64,000 nt of DNA, from the NCBI RefSeq assembly GCF_000785435.2, contig NZ_JTDB02000015.1, positions 1 through 64,000 on the forward strand. Reading direction: 5' to 3'. This DNA is from Paraburkholderia sacchari. GTDB taxonomy: Bacteria > Pseudomonadota > Gammaproteobacteria > Burkholderiales > Burkholderiaceae. The translations under genes were made by a program, and so were the position numbers. Below, one piece after another: positions 34,165-43,100 of the stretch (positions are counted from its first letter, which is position 1; every line of letters begins with the position of its first letter). The notes beneath the pieces were generated by a model, which worked only from the letters and a program-made list of their open reading frames with translations, was not told where the DNA came from and did not search any database.

Positions 34165-35637
34165 ATGGCGAAACGCAACAAAAAAGACGCAGTCTCAGAA
34201 GTAGCAAACGACCCTCTGGCTGGGTACTCATATACGGCAGGGAAAGAGCTGAAAACGGCGGGTGGTGAATATTTCATCACAGCCGGCAGCGGCAGTTCGC
34301 GCGTCGGCTTCCTGCCTTCGGCCGGGTCACTGGATGGCGCCATTCAGTTCGATTCGGCTGAACAACTGGACGCGCACCTTGCTGGCGTCTCTGAACGGGA
34401 TCGGAATGCGGTCAAGGCGTTCGTTCGCCAATCTGAAGGGCAGGTTGTGGAGCCTGCGGACAATGCAATCGCACGTGCAACTCGGGCAACCCTTCCCGCA
34501 GGATTCGAGGATCGGTTTGCAAAGGTTGATTGGTTTTACGCCTACTCGGACGATTCGACGGTTCGCATGGCCGGTGCCGCACAGGTCCAGGAGGCGTTGA
34601 AGGAGCTGGAGGCGCTTGCAGTAACCGACAAGGAATCGGCCAAGGCACTTTGGAGCCAGTACGGCCCGAAGACCATCAGCGCGCCCGAATTCCTCCGCGA
34701 TGCTGGAAGCGAGTTGTCGACCGGTGTTGCTCCGGTCGTCAGTGGCGAGGCAACGGTGGGGCAGGAAGCTGATGAATCCAAAGACCGCGCGAAGCCGGAA
34801 GAAGAGGTTGAAAACTCCATTTCTGCCGCGCCCGGTCGTGCGCCTCGATCGCAAGCGACGGTTCAGGAAGACGCCATTGCGCGCGCCCCACGTCCGGGCC
34901 AGTCGTCGCGTGCCAACGCTGCTGAGTCGGATCAACAGAAGGCGGTTCCACAGGTCGAGAAAGAGGGACCGCCGACGCTGCTCAATGGGCGCTTCGTTCG
35001 GCGCGATAACGGTGAGTATTTTCGGGTAGCGGACGGAGAAGAAAGCAAGCGCGTAGCCCTTGTTGACGAGAACGAAAAGATCCGCTTTGTTGACAAGCAG
35101 ATGGATGCATTCCAGGCCGCCATCGAGCTGGCGAAGCACAAGGAGTGGGAAGCGATCCTTGTGACTGGCACTGAAAAATTCCGCGCAGAAGCTTGGCATC
35201 ACGCTCGCATGGCGGGCCTTGAAGTCGTGGGATATGAGCCGACCGAGAAGGATCTCGCTACGCTGGAAGCGGCACAGAATGCGGGTCGCGGGCCGGCTGC
35301 TATGCCGAATGCGCCGAGTACGGCGGTGTCGGTGCAGGCCGTTTCCGACTCGAAAGCTGCGGCGGTCGAGTACGCACTCAAGGCTGGCTCTGTTGTTTTC
35401 GACATCAACAAGGCCAATGGCCTGTATACCGGGAAAGTCATACACCAGACGGAGCATCACATCGTGCAGGACATGGGCAAGAAGGCGGCGGTCATCCACG
35501 ATAAGGCGCACTTCGATGCAGCGGAGCTGAAAAAGGGCATCGATCGGGGCGACAGCCTTCGTATCCAGTATGGCAAGGGGCGGGCGGCGATCGATACCAA
35601 GCAGGAGCGCCAACGGAGCCAGGGCGTTTCGCGCTAA
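34165..35637 (+). CDS. LPD7 and KfrB-like polyvalent protein
   Basis: 490 residues from ATG 34165 (CGGGAG upstream). Residues about 320-365 (KEWEAILVTGTEKFRAEAWH, HARMAGLEVVGYEPTEKD) match the LPD7 domain found in large polyvalent proteins of conjugative elements. The KfrB-like module is at about 420-475 (YTGKVIHQTEHHIVQDMGKK) and the tail is QRSQGVSR. The middle is acidic and disordered. Members of this class are thought to travel with or protect incoming plasmid DNA; that role is inferred here. Confidence 0.75.
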   Translation: MAKRNKKDAVSEVANDPLAGYSYTAGKELKTAGGEYFITAGSGSSRVGFLPSAGSLDGAIQFDSAEQLDAHLAGVSERDRNAVKAFVRQSEGQVVEPADNAIARATRATLPAGFEDRFAKVDWFYAYSDDSTVRMAGAAQVQEALKELEALAVTDKESAKALWSQYGPKTISAPEFLRDAGSELSTGVAPVVSGEATVGQEADESKDRAKPEEEVENSISAAPGRAPRSQATVQEDAIARAPRPGQSSRANAAESDQQKAVPQVEKEGPPTLLNGRFVRRDNGEYFRVADGEESKRVALVDENEKIRFVDKQMDAFQAAIELAKHKEWEAILVTGTEKFRAEAWHHARMAGLEVVGYEPTEKDLATLEAAQNAGRGPAAMPNAPSTAVSVQAVSDSKAAAVEYALKAGSVVFDINKANGLYTGKVIHQTEHHIVQDMGKKAAVIHDKAHFDAAELKKGIDRGDSLRIQYGKGRAAIDTKQERQRSQGVSR

Positions 35638-35673
35638 CGCGACGTGTTTTTTGAAATCTGGAGGTATTTTTAA

Positions 35674-37359
35674 ATGACTGTACCGACGCCTGATGCTGTG
35701 ACCGAAGAAAGCGGAGTTCCAACGTCAGAAACGACGCCTGACGCCGCTGGAAAGCGCAAGGGGCGTCGATACATCTTCGTCCCCAAAGAAGACGAGTTTC
35801 AGCGGAAAGAGGCGCACGGGCTGGGTGCGGTGTATGACGGCAAGAAGTTCGCATGGTTTGTACCGCACGGTGTAGACGACGCGCCTTTCGCACGCTGGTT
35901 CAACCCGCCGATGGCGCTTACCGAGGCGGATCTTCGCGAGCAGTTTGCGCAGGCTTGCAGGGAAGCCGGCCTGGTCTATCCGGGCAAGAAGGAAAAGGGT
36001 GGATGGACGCAGACAACGGTAACTACCAGCCGGGATCAGAAGGCCCTGAAAGGGGCTTACAAAGTCCAGTTCGGCGACGCTCCGAACGGCTACATCTCCA
36101 ACTTGGACACGGGATACTCGCAACCGTGGTTTCCGCGAGGCCTGGTTCATTCCAGCGAAGATCGGGAGAAGCACCGGCAACTCCTCGAAGTGAACCGCAG
36201 GCAGCGGGAAGATGAAACGGCAGCGGAGCGCGAACGTGCTTCGCAGCGCGCGGCAGCGAAGTGGGCGACATTGCAGACGGCGATTACGCATCCCTACGCC
36301 GAGAGGAAGCAGGTTGGAGTGTTCGGCTTGCGGCTCGATGGCGATCGGCTCGTAACGCCGGTAGCTGACGCTGACGGGAAGGTCTGGAGCCTCCAGTACA
36401 TCGACGCTCGCGGCGGCAAGCTGTACGAGTCGGGCGGGCAAAAAACCGGTAACTTCCATATCCTCGGGGACATTAACGAAGGAAAAACCGTGCTGTTCGG
36501 CGAGGGATACGCGACGTGCGCGTCCTTGCATATGGCGACCAGACTTCCTGTGGTCGAAGTATTTGACAGTGGCAACATCGAGCCGGTGCTCGCGCAGCTC
36601 GCGCCGCGACTGCAAGGTAAGTCACTCATCGTATGTGGCGATGACGACGTCCTCACGCGCGACAAGATCGTGCGGACAGTCAACCAGATCGCCAATAACG
36701 ACTACTCCAGACCGAAGCTGCAACTGAAGGGCGGAATTGCGGACGATGAAGTGATCATCGACGGCGTCGCGCGCGCACTGCGCGCGAATCCAGAATGCAC
36801 CTTGCGGGTGGCCTATGAGCAAAGCCCGGAAGGCGTGCAGCGGGTGGTGGGCGAATTCCTCCACAAGCGTCAGAAGGTTGCTGTGAAGATTGTGAATGTT
36901 GGCCGTGAAAAGGCACTTGCTGCCGTAGCGGCGCATGGCGGCATGGCGGTATTTCCCGTGTTTGAGTCGCTCGCCGGCCGGCCTACCGATTTCAACGATC
37001 TGCAAGTCAGGGAAGGAATGGCTGTCGTGCGGCGACAAATTGGCATGGCGATGATCGGCAAGTCTCAGGCGATTGCGCCCGAGCGCACGCCGGCAGAGGT
37101 TGCGCGGGCAGCGATCGGTGAGGGAGTCGTACTCAATGACGCGAAAGACAATGGCCAATATGTCGGGGCAGTGGTCGGAAACACGACCTCGCATGCGGTC
37201 CAGAATGTCGGTCGCAAGACAGCAGTCGCTCACGACCTGGGGAAACTGGACAGGGTGCCGCAAGTGGGTGCCGCGGCGAAAATTGTGTATAGCAACGGTC
37301 GGGGCGAAGTCGCGAGCCGAGATGTCGAGCAACTGAAGACCCATGCCCGCACACGCTAG
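35674..37359 (+). CDS. TOPRIM primase-like protein with DUF5710-type N-terminus and KfrB-like tail
   Basis: 561 residues. Residues about 33-75 (YIFVPKEDEFQRKEAHGLGA, VYDGKKFAWFVPHGVDDAPF) look like the DUF5710 module common at the N-terminus of plasmid primases. The TOPRIM core has FGEGYATCASLHM near 272-284 and VCGDDDV near 318-324. The KfrB-like module begins about residue 492 (QYVGAVVGNTTSHAVQNVGR) and the chain ends THARTR. It resembles TraC-type conjugative primases, which are transferred to the recipient in IncP and IncI systems. A 14-bp palindrome sits in the first 60 bases of the gene. Confidence 0.8.
   Translation: MTVPTPDAVTEESGVPTSETTPDAAGKRKGRRYIFVPKEDEFQRKEAHGLGAVYDGKKFAWFVPHGVDDAPFARWFNPPMALTEADLREQFAQACREAGLVYPGKKEKGGWTQTTVTTSRDQKALKGAYKVQFGDAPNGYISNLDTGYSQPWFPRGLVHSSEDREKHRQLLEVNRRQREDETAAERERASQRAAAKWATLQTAITHPYAERKQVGVFGLRLDGDRLVTPVADADGKVWSLQYIDARGGKLYESGGQKTGNFHILGDINEGKTVLFGEGYATCASLHMATRLPVVEVFDSGNIEPVLAQLAPRLQGKSLIVCGDDDVLTRDKIVRTVNQIANNDYSRPKLQLKGGIADDEVIIDGVARALRANPECTLRVAYEQSPEGVQRVVGEFLHKRQKVAVKIVNVGREKALAAVAAHGGMAVFPVFESLAGRPTDFNDLQVREGMAVVRRQIGMAMIGKSQAIAPERTPAEVARAAIGEGVVLNDAKDNGQYVGAVVGNTTSHAVQNVGRKTAVAHDLGKLDRVPQVGAAAKIVYSNGRGEVASRDVEQLKTHARTR
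35717..35730. promoter_or_regulatory. 14-bp palindrome site 10 (TTCCAACGTCAGAA)
   Basis: Exact member lying 43 bases inside the primase-like gene, where it encodes VPTSE in the disordered N-terminus. Confidence 0.7.
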
Positions 37360-37394
37360 GCACTATGACTTGATATCGTTTTAATGTACTATTG

Positions 37395-37410
37395 TGATAT
37401 AGATAAATCA
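37395..37410. promoter_or_regulatory. 16-bp palindrome before traG (TGATATAGATAAATCA)
   Basis: One mismatch in the right arm; ends 15 bases before the traG start. Confidence 0.6.
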
Positions 37411-37425
37411 CCATAGGGCGTCATT

Positions 37426-39945
37426 ATGCGTGCTGGCCAGAGCAACCGGTCTGTTCACTTCAGCGCATCGATCATCGTTGTGTTCCTGCTGGGACTCGCG
37501 TTGTCGTCATGGGCCGCAACGCAATACTTTGCCCATGCCGTGCAATATCAGGACGGGCTTGGGGAGTACGTCTGGCAGGTCGGTTCGACCGTGCGCATCT
37601 ATCAGCCATTCGCGTGGGTCGATTGGGCGGCGCAATGGATGCGTGCAACCGGCCAGCTGGAAACATACGTGACCCGTATGCTTCTCGTGCTGTGCGGTGG
37701 CGCTCTGGCGAGCCTGCTCTTTGGCTTCTATCTGTATTACCGTCGCAGCCTCAAGACTGAGTCGCACGATGATCTCCACGGATCGGCCCGATGGGCGACC
37801 GAGCGCGATATCGAGAAGATGGGCTTGATGACGTATGAGCGCTGGGAAGGTCCGCTGTTCCGCCGTAAGCGCGTCCACCGCAAGGCCACAGGGCCTTATC
37901 TTGGGGCATTCGACACGAGCGATGGTCGCAAGGTATTGCGCTATAGCGATCCTGCGCACCTTGCCTGCGCTGCGCCGTCACGAAGCGGTAAGGGCGTCGG
38001 GCCGGTGCTGACCACACTTCTTTCATATCCCCATAGCACCGCGGTCAACGACATCAAGGGTGAGAACTACGAGCTGTCGAGCGGCTTCCGCCATTCAGCC
38101 GGTTCACTGGTTATCCGCTTTGATCCGACTTCCGTTGATCAGAAGAGCATTGATGGTCGATCGCGCTACAACGCGGCGGCCTATTGGAACGTCCTCGATG
38201 AAATCCGGACGTTCACGGAGTATGACGTGATGGATGCGCAGAATGTGTCGCAAGCCATCGCGGACCCCAACGGCGAGGGGATGGATGACCACTGGGTCAG
38301 CACGTCGTATGAGTTGCTGGTTGGCGTGATCCTGCACGTGAAGTACTACGAGCGGGACAAATCACTCAGCGGCGTTTCGACTTACCTCGCCGACCCGAGC
38401 TTTACCGATCCCGAGCAGATGTACACGCGCATGATGAATGCGGAGCACGATCCGGACGGTGTCATGGGCTGGATGGACTCGGAAGGCAATCCGACCAAGA
38501 CGCACCCGCAAGTGGCAATTGCTGCGCGCGCGATGCTGAACAAGGAAGAGAAGGAGCGCAATAGCGTTCTCTCTACGGCAAAGACCAAGCTGAGCCTGTA
38601 CACGGAGCCAATCGTTGCACGTAATACATCACGGTCGGACTTCTGCGTGAACGACCTGATGAATCACGAAAAGCCGGTCAGTCTTTACATCGTGGTTCCG
38701 CCTTCGGACAAGAATCGCTTGCGCCCGCTTGTCCGACTCTTCATCACGTTTGTGATTCTTCGCCTCACGGCGAGTATGGAGTTTGAAGAGGGGCGCAGCG
38801 TCAAGGATTATCGCCATCGATTGCTGATGCTCATTGACGAGCTGGCGTCGCTAAAAAAGCTGGAACAGCTTCAGGACGCTTTGAGCTATATGGCGGGCTA
38901 TGGCATCACCGCTTTCCTGTTCTTCCAGGACTGGATACAGCTGCGCGAAGCGTATGGCGATAAGGAAACGATCACTGCTGGTTGCCAGCTGCGCATTGCC
39001 TATGCGCCCAACACGGTTGACACAGCCGAAGACATTTCGAAGATGACGGGTATCACGACTGTCAAGCGGCAGAACGTTTCCTACAGTGGCACGCGTTTGG
39101 GCGCGATGCTCGGCCAGATGAGCGTGTCAGAAGAACTTGTTGAGCGTCCCTTGCTCACAGCCGACGAGGCCAGCCGCCTGCCACGCGACGAGATGCTGGT
39201 ATTCAACACGGGACATCCGCCGATCCGCGCGAAGAAGCTTCGTTACTTTGAAATGCCAGAGTTCCAGCGGCGCGCTGCGATGGCGAGCCCCAGCCGGGTC
39301 TGCATGACGTTCGCTGAAGAGAGGCGCGTTGGCGTCAAATGGTTCATGGTGTCTGTCCAGCGCGTTGAGGGGAGCAAGAATCTCAACGTGACGATCAACA
39401 CCTATTCGGACTTCCCTGAAGTGTCGCTCGTGATCAAACAGGAACACCTGGAACGCGAGACGGTTCAGGAATTCGAGTACGGGCTATTCGACGGCGCAGG
39501 AGGCGCAGTCAACCGGGCACTCACGCTCGATGACCTGAGTTTCGTCGCGAAACCGGTTGGAGATTGCGCAGAGTTTGAACCGACCGAAGCATTCGAGCTG
39601 CATTTCATCGTCAAAGACCCGTCCGAGTACAAGCGGTTTTCGCAGGCAGGGTTCTATCGCGACATTTCCGTCTATGAGCGGGAAGCGCGGCGGCAAGTGC
39701 GAGAGAGGTTCCACAAGTTCGAGGCGGATGAAGGCAAGCCGACAGAGCCGACGCTGGAGCGTGTCGTAGCGGGCGGCAAGTACTCGGGCAAGGTGTTGCT
39801 CGTGACGAAGCACTACATCGCCATTCACAAGCTGCATGATCGCGAGCAGGTTTCACTACATCGCATCGCCAAGCTGGACCGGAGCGCCAAGGTAGGAGAA
39901 ACGATCACGGTCACCTATACGGGCAAGAAGGGGGCTGTCGCTTGA
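37426..39945 (+). CDS. traG: TraG/VirD4 coupling protein with C-terminal KfrB-like domain
   Basis: 839 residues. Two N-terminal transmembrane segments (about 14-33 and 85-105), Walker A APSRSGKGVG near 183-192, and the TraG NTPase core with LLMLIDELASLKKLEQLQ and the FFQDWIQLREAYG motif. It recruits the relaxosome and other substrates to the channel. Unusually, residues from about 783 on form a KfrB-like module (YSGKVLLVTKHYIAIHKLHD, SLHRIAKLDRSAKVG), shared with several putative cargo proteins on this plasmid. Unlike those, it ends KKGAVA without a terminal Arg. Confidence 0.9.
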   Translation: MRAGQSNRSVHFSASIIVVFLLGLALSSWAATQYFAHAVQYQDGLGEYVWQVGSTVRIYQPFAWVDWAAQWMRATGQLETYVTRMLLVLCGGALASLLFGFYLYYRRSLKTESHDDLHGSARWATERDIEKMGLMTYERWEGPLFRRKRVHRKATGPYLGAFDTSDGRKVLRYSDPAHLACAAPSRSGKGVGPVLTTLLSYPHSTAVNDIKGENYELSSGFRHSAGSLVIRFDPTSVDQKSIDGRSRYNAAAYWNVLDEIRTFTEYDVMDAQNVSQAIADPNGEGMDDHWVSTSYELLVGVILHVKYYERDKSLSGVSTYLADPSFTDPEQMYTRMMNAEHDPDGVMGWMDSEGNPTKTHPQVAIAARAMLNKEEKERNSVLSTAKTKLSLYTEPIVARNTSRSDFCVNDLMNHEKPVSLYIVVPPSDKNRLRPLVRLFITFVILRLTASMEFEEGRSVKDYRHRLLMLIDELASLKKLEQLQDALSYMAGYGITAFLFFQDWIQLREAYGDKETITAGCQLRIAYAPNTVDTAEDISKMTGITTVKRQNVSYSGTRLGAMLGQMSVSEELVERPLLTADEASRLPRDEMLVFNTGHPPIRAKKLRYFEMPEFQRRAAMASPSRVCMTFAEERRVGVKWFMVSVQRVEGSKNLNVTINTYSDFPEVSLVIKQEHLERETVQEFEYGLFDGAGGAVNRALTLDDLSFVAKPVGDCAEFEPTEAFELHFIVKDPSEYKRFSQAGFYRDISVYEREARRQVRERFHKFEADEGKPTEPTLERVVAGGKYSGKVLLVTKHYIAIHKLHDREQVSLHRIAKLDRSAKVGETITVTYTGKKGAVA

Positions 39946-40580
39946 TCAACTTTTGCGAATGGCCCAATGAGCAGGCGTCGCGCGGGGGCGTCAGTGTGCG
40001 CGTCCTGCCCGGACACGATCCCGTTCAGATGTCGCGCGAAGGGGCGCTTCACCTGTTTCGGCTCTTGCAGCGCTACAACTGGTGTCTTTCCAACGTTGAG
40101 GGATATCGCAGCCGTTGGGCGACCTATTGGCCTGCGATAAAGCCGGTTGAGCGCGCACTGTTGGTGCTCTTCGTGACTGCCAATTGTGGCGGGCAGTTTG
40201 GCCGTCGAATGGTGGCTGTCGACGCGCCGGTTGAATTCGAGCGCTTCGAGTACGTGCCTGACGTGGCGCCCTTGAGCGCCAGGATTGCGCGCGAATTTCA
40301 GGCAATTCTGACGCTGCACTACGGGAGGCTCGGTGATCGGAAGGACATCTGCGATTGGCTTCATAGCCGGTGTCCAAAGGAGTTTGCGTTGCTCGTGTCG
40401 GTGGGCGGTCTTTCGCCGGCGCTAGGTGCCGATGTCATTGATCCAGAGAGCGTGCGGAAATCGTCGCGCGAGAGGTTTATCGAGTGCGGCTGGGATCGAA
40501 AAGGCGCGTCTGCGATCGCGACAGCGCTATCGAAGCATCTGTTGTGGTTCTACAAGACGAGGGAGGCAGCGCTATGCTGA
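39942..40580 (+). CDS. Unknown protein coupled to traG
   Basis: 212 residues from TTG 39942, overlapping the traG stop (TTGA), with AAGGGGG upstream. Mostly helical, with FEYVPDVAPLSARIAREFQ and GWDRKGASAIATALSKHLLWF. No membrane segment, signal peptide or family recognised. Tight coupling suggests a role with the coupling protein or substrate selection. It overlaps the next gene by seven bases. Confidence 0.7.
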   Translation: MINFCEWPNEQASRGGVSVRVLPGHDPVQMSREGALHLFRLLQRYNWCLSNVEGYRSRWATYWPAIKPVERALLVLFVTANCGGQFGRRMVAVDAPVEFERFEYVPDVAPLSARIAREFQAILTLHYGRLGDRKDICDWLHSRCPKEFALLVSVGGLSPALGADVIDPESVRKSSRERFIECGWDRKGASAIATALSKHLLWFYKTREAALC

Positions 40581-41251
40581 AGTCCATCTTTTCACTGTGC
40601 GGCGTCGCGTTAGCCCTCGCGGGCGGGAACGCGCACGCTGAAGATCTGGCATCAATGATGCAACGGTGTGCACCAAACGTTCATCCGACGACGCTCAGCG
40701 CGATCGTGAAAACGGAATCGAGCGGTCGCATGTACACCCTGTTGGACAATGGGCCGGCGAACCTGCCTTTCTCTGTGCGCAAGACTATGCTTCGCACGAT
40801 CTATCCCGAATCCGCAACCGAAGCGGCGTCCGTTGCGCGTGATCTGATCGCACGCGGGCATCTGGTCGACATCGGACTGACCCAGCTGAACAATCGCAAT
40901 CTTGCCGGGTTAGGATTGACTGTTGAGCAGGCGCTCGACCCCTGTACGAACCTGTGGGCGGGCGGCACGATACTCTCGAACTTCTACACGAACGCATCGA
41001 AGCAGTATCGCGACCAGCAAAGCGCTTTGTTGGCGGCAATCTCCGCGTACAACACGGGTGATTTCGAGAAAGGATTTAGCAATGGCTATGTCAGCACTGT
41101 GATCCGCAACGCGGGCATGCCCGTGCCTGCGCTACTCACGACGGGACCGCGTGTTTCGGTTGGCAGTAGATCGCGCGCGAGCGCAAGCTCGCCACGGCGA
41201 AGCGGCTTATTGGACGCAAAATTCTCGGAGTTGGAAGTTGAGTTTCACTGA
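40574..41251 (+). CDS. Lytic transglycosylase (VirB1/TrbN-like)
   Basis: 225 residues; ATG 40574 has GGAGG seven bases upstream. Signal peptide ending near NAHAE. Catalytic Glu in IVKTESSGRMY, then DIGLTQLNNRNLAG and AAISAYNTGDFEKG, the goose-type lysozyme/transglycosylase signature. It opens peptidoglycan for the mating channel or pilus. The C-terminus is a Ser/Arg-rich extension overlapping the next gene. Confidence 0.88.
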   Translation: MLKSIFSLCGVALALAGGNAHAEDLASMMQRCAPNVHPTTLSAIVKTESSGRMYTLLDNGPANLPFSVRKTMLRTIYPESATEAASVARDLIARGHLVDIGLTQLNNRNLAGLGLTVEQALDPCTNLWAGGTILSNFYTNASKQYRDQQSALLAAISAYNTGDFEKGFSNGYVSTVIRNAGMPVPALLTTGPRVSVGSRSRASASSPRRSGLLDAKFSELEVEFH

Positions 41252-41615
41252 TCGCGCTAATCCGGACTATTCGAGCCCGACGCCATTGCTGTCGGCTCTG
41301 AGGCGAGTCGGCAAGAGGCTTCCGATCGTTCAGGACGTTGAAGGGTATTTCACGCCGAACGCGGAGCCGATGACCGGTTGCAGGCTTTTCGGGATGCTGG
41401 AAACGCGCGACGCGCGGGTAATGGTCGGATTTGACCGGGCAAAAGTCGCATTGCCCACTGGCCCTGGTCCGCTCAGAGTCAGCGGCAAGATGTGGCTAGG
41501 CGAGCGGACAAGCACCGTCACCTTGATGGTGAACTATTACACGGTGATCGAGCCGGTCGTGAAGGAGCCATTGTCTGCTGCATCCGATGCGCTTGCATCG
41601 GCTGGGGAGACCTGA
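41238..41615 (+). CDS. Small beta-rich protein, unknown function
   Basis: 125 residues from TTG 41238, with GGAG upstream at about 41228; the frame is open further upstream, inside the transglycosylase gene. Predicted mainly beta (VEGYFTPNAEPMTGCRLFGM, RVSGKMWLGERTSTVTLMVN), which could be an OB-like or barrel fold. No family recognised. The start choice is uncertain because the alternatives overlap the preceding gene. Confidence 0.6.
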   Translation: MSFTDRANPDYSSPTPLLSALRRVGKRLPIVQDVEGYFTPNAEPMTGCRLFGMLETRDARVMVGFDRAKVALPTGPGPLRVSGKMWLGERTSTVTLMVNYYTVIEPVVKEPLSAASDALASAGET

Positions 41616-41852
41616 ATGCGATTTCTCACTGCGGTGGTTTTTCCGTGGTTCACGTTCCTTTCGATCGGCCGCATCAAGCAGGCACGCATTTCTATGGCTC
41701 TGCAACTGACCGTTGTTGGTTGGCTGCCAGCCGCAATTTGGGCCTTGCGCACTTCACGACGGCACGTGCACGCTATGACTTACTTGGGCGCGGCCATCGC
41801 TGCGGCGCGCGGGCGACAACTGGTTCTTCCAACGGAAAAGGATAGTCGGTAG
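41616..41852 (+). CDS. Small membrane protein resembling Pmp3/YqaE
   Basis: 78 residues, ATG directly after the previous stop with GGGGA upstream. Hydrophobic MRFLTAVVFPWFTFLSIGR and LQLTVVGWLPAAIWALRT recall the Pmp3/YqaE family of two-pass membrane peptides, including the GWLPAAIWAL motif, with a basic C-terminal tail. The plasmid role is unknown. Confidence 0.65.
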   Translation: MRFLTAVVFPWFTFLSIGRIKQARISMALQLTVVGWLPAAIWALRTSRRHVHAMTYLGAAIAAARGRQLVLPTEKDSR

Positions 41853-41995
41853 TCCTTTCACCAGAGTGTTATTCGATTTGGTTATCCGCGTCTCCGCGCG
41901 GGAAACGCGCGAAGCGATTGCCGCGCTCGATGAGAGTTATGCCCTTGACGTCCCATTTTCTACGACTTGACTAACATCCCAACAGAACAACGCAC

Positions 41996-42211
41996 ATGAT
42001 TGATTTATCACCCGTCGTCCACTCCGTTGAGGTCGCCGCGCTCAAGGTCATTATCGCGATGACAATCTTCACACTTGCATACGCAGCTGTCTTTTTCGGT
42101 ATGAAGAAACGCGTCAACAAACAGCTCGCGCGACTTGCGGCGCAGTTTGTTGGAGGTCTTTCCGCTGTTGGCGTGATGTATATCGCGTTCGGCGTTCTCG
42201 GTCATTCGTAG
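41996..42211 (+). CDS. 71-residue membrane protein
   Basis: Two hydrophobic segments (KVIIAMTIFTLAYAAVFFG and FVGGLSAVGVMYIAFGVL) flank a basic loop (KKRVNKQLAR). The ribosome site is poor. No family recognised. Confidence 0.6.
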   Translation: MIDLSPVVHSVEVAALKVIIAMTIFTLAYAAVFFGMKKRVNKQLARLAAQFVGGLSAVGVMYIAFGVLGHS

Positions 42212-42400
42212 GCAGACGGCTCGACGTTGAAAATGGAAATGGTTGGACTGGGCGGATATGTGAAGCGAATTCGTTAGACTGGCTCCTACATCGGGCGAAG
42301 GCGACCCGCTGCCGGCGATCGCGTATAGCGGGTTCAGGAAAATGCCCATGCGACTGTAGCCATGTAATTATCCGCAAAGCAAACGAACGATGGGGGTGCA

Positions 42401-42778
42401 ATGAAGAAAATGCTGACGGTGGTGCTACTGCTCGCTTCACATCACGCACTCGCGCAGGAATGGGTCACGTACTCCAGTGCGCGCGGAGAAACCCAAGCCT
42501 ATAACTCGCAGAGCTTGCAGCGAGACGGCGGCTTGGTCACAGTGTGGACTCGCAACATATACGATCAGCCGCAACTGCTCGACAACGGGAAACACGCGAA
42601 GTATGGAATGGCAAAGACAATCGTAGATTGCAAGAACGAGACCGTTTGGTTCACGAGCTTGCTCTTTTACGACGAGTCGAACGCGGTCGTTTCGATGACG
42701 AATGGCGCGAAACCGGATGTGCTGAGCATCCCGCCTGGTTCGGCCGCATCGTTGCTCAAGCGGCGGGTTTGTCAGTGA
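42401..42778 (+). CDS. Periplasmic protein resembling surface-adhesin E-type proteins
   Basis: 125 residues with GGGGG before ATG and a clear signal peptide ending HALAQ. The mature protein has the short beta pattern W-V-x-Y and VTVW seen in adhesin E-like domains, plus two cysteines (VDCKN and RRVCQ) that could pair. It stands alone after a 189-bp gap. Family assignment is tentative. Confidence 0.65.
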   Translation: MKKMLTVVLLLASHHALAQEWVTYSSARGETQAYNSQSLQRDGGLVTVWTRNIYDQPQLLDNGKHAKYGMAKTIVDCKNETVWFTSLLFYDESNAVVSMTNGAKPDVLSIPPGSAASLLKRRVCQ

Positions 42779-43100
42779 CGCACCAGGCTGCGACGCAGGA
42801 GGAATTCCAAGGATCGTTTCGGTTCGGTCCCACCCGTTGGCGGAAGGTCTAATTCTCACAACCCGCACTGAGATCCATCCGTCCGTCCCAATCAGCGCAG
42901 CCTCACAATTTCCGTTATTAGGGTCTCACGAAAAGCGCTCCAGTCTCACTAATTCCGCTTCCCTGCAGCTGGGCTCTGACGCACATTTTTTATCCCACGC
43001 GGGTTGCCATCCCCTCAATGGGGGGGTATAGTGCAACTATGATGATATAAATATATCATTTAATCGGCACGCGGAGCGAGCCACCATCTGGGTTACAGTC
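42779..43100. other. Intergenic region with promoter and operator
   Basis: No gene is supported. The right third holds the promoter described at 43004-43058. Confidence 0.6.
43004..43058 (+). promoter_or_regulatory. Strong promoter with perfect 16-bp operator
   Basis: TTGCCA (43004-43009) and TATAGT (43027-43032) are spaced 17 bp. The perfect-arm palindrome TGATATAAATATATCA (43043-43058) lies at about +4 to +19, a classic repressor position, upstream of the 43101 gene. Confidence 0.7.

Noticed and set aside
40088..40101. Near match TTCCAACGTTGAGG to the 14-bp palindrome
   Set aside because: Right half is broken (three mismatches) and it lies within a gene.
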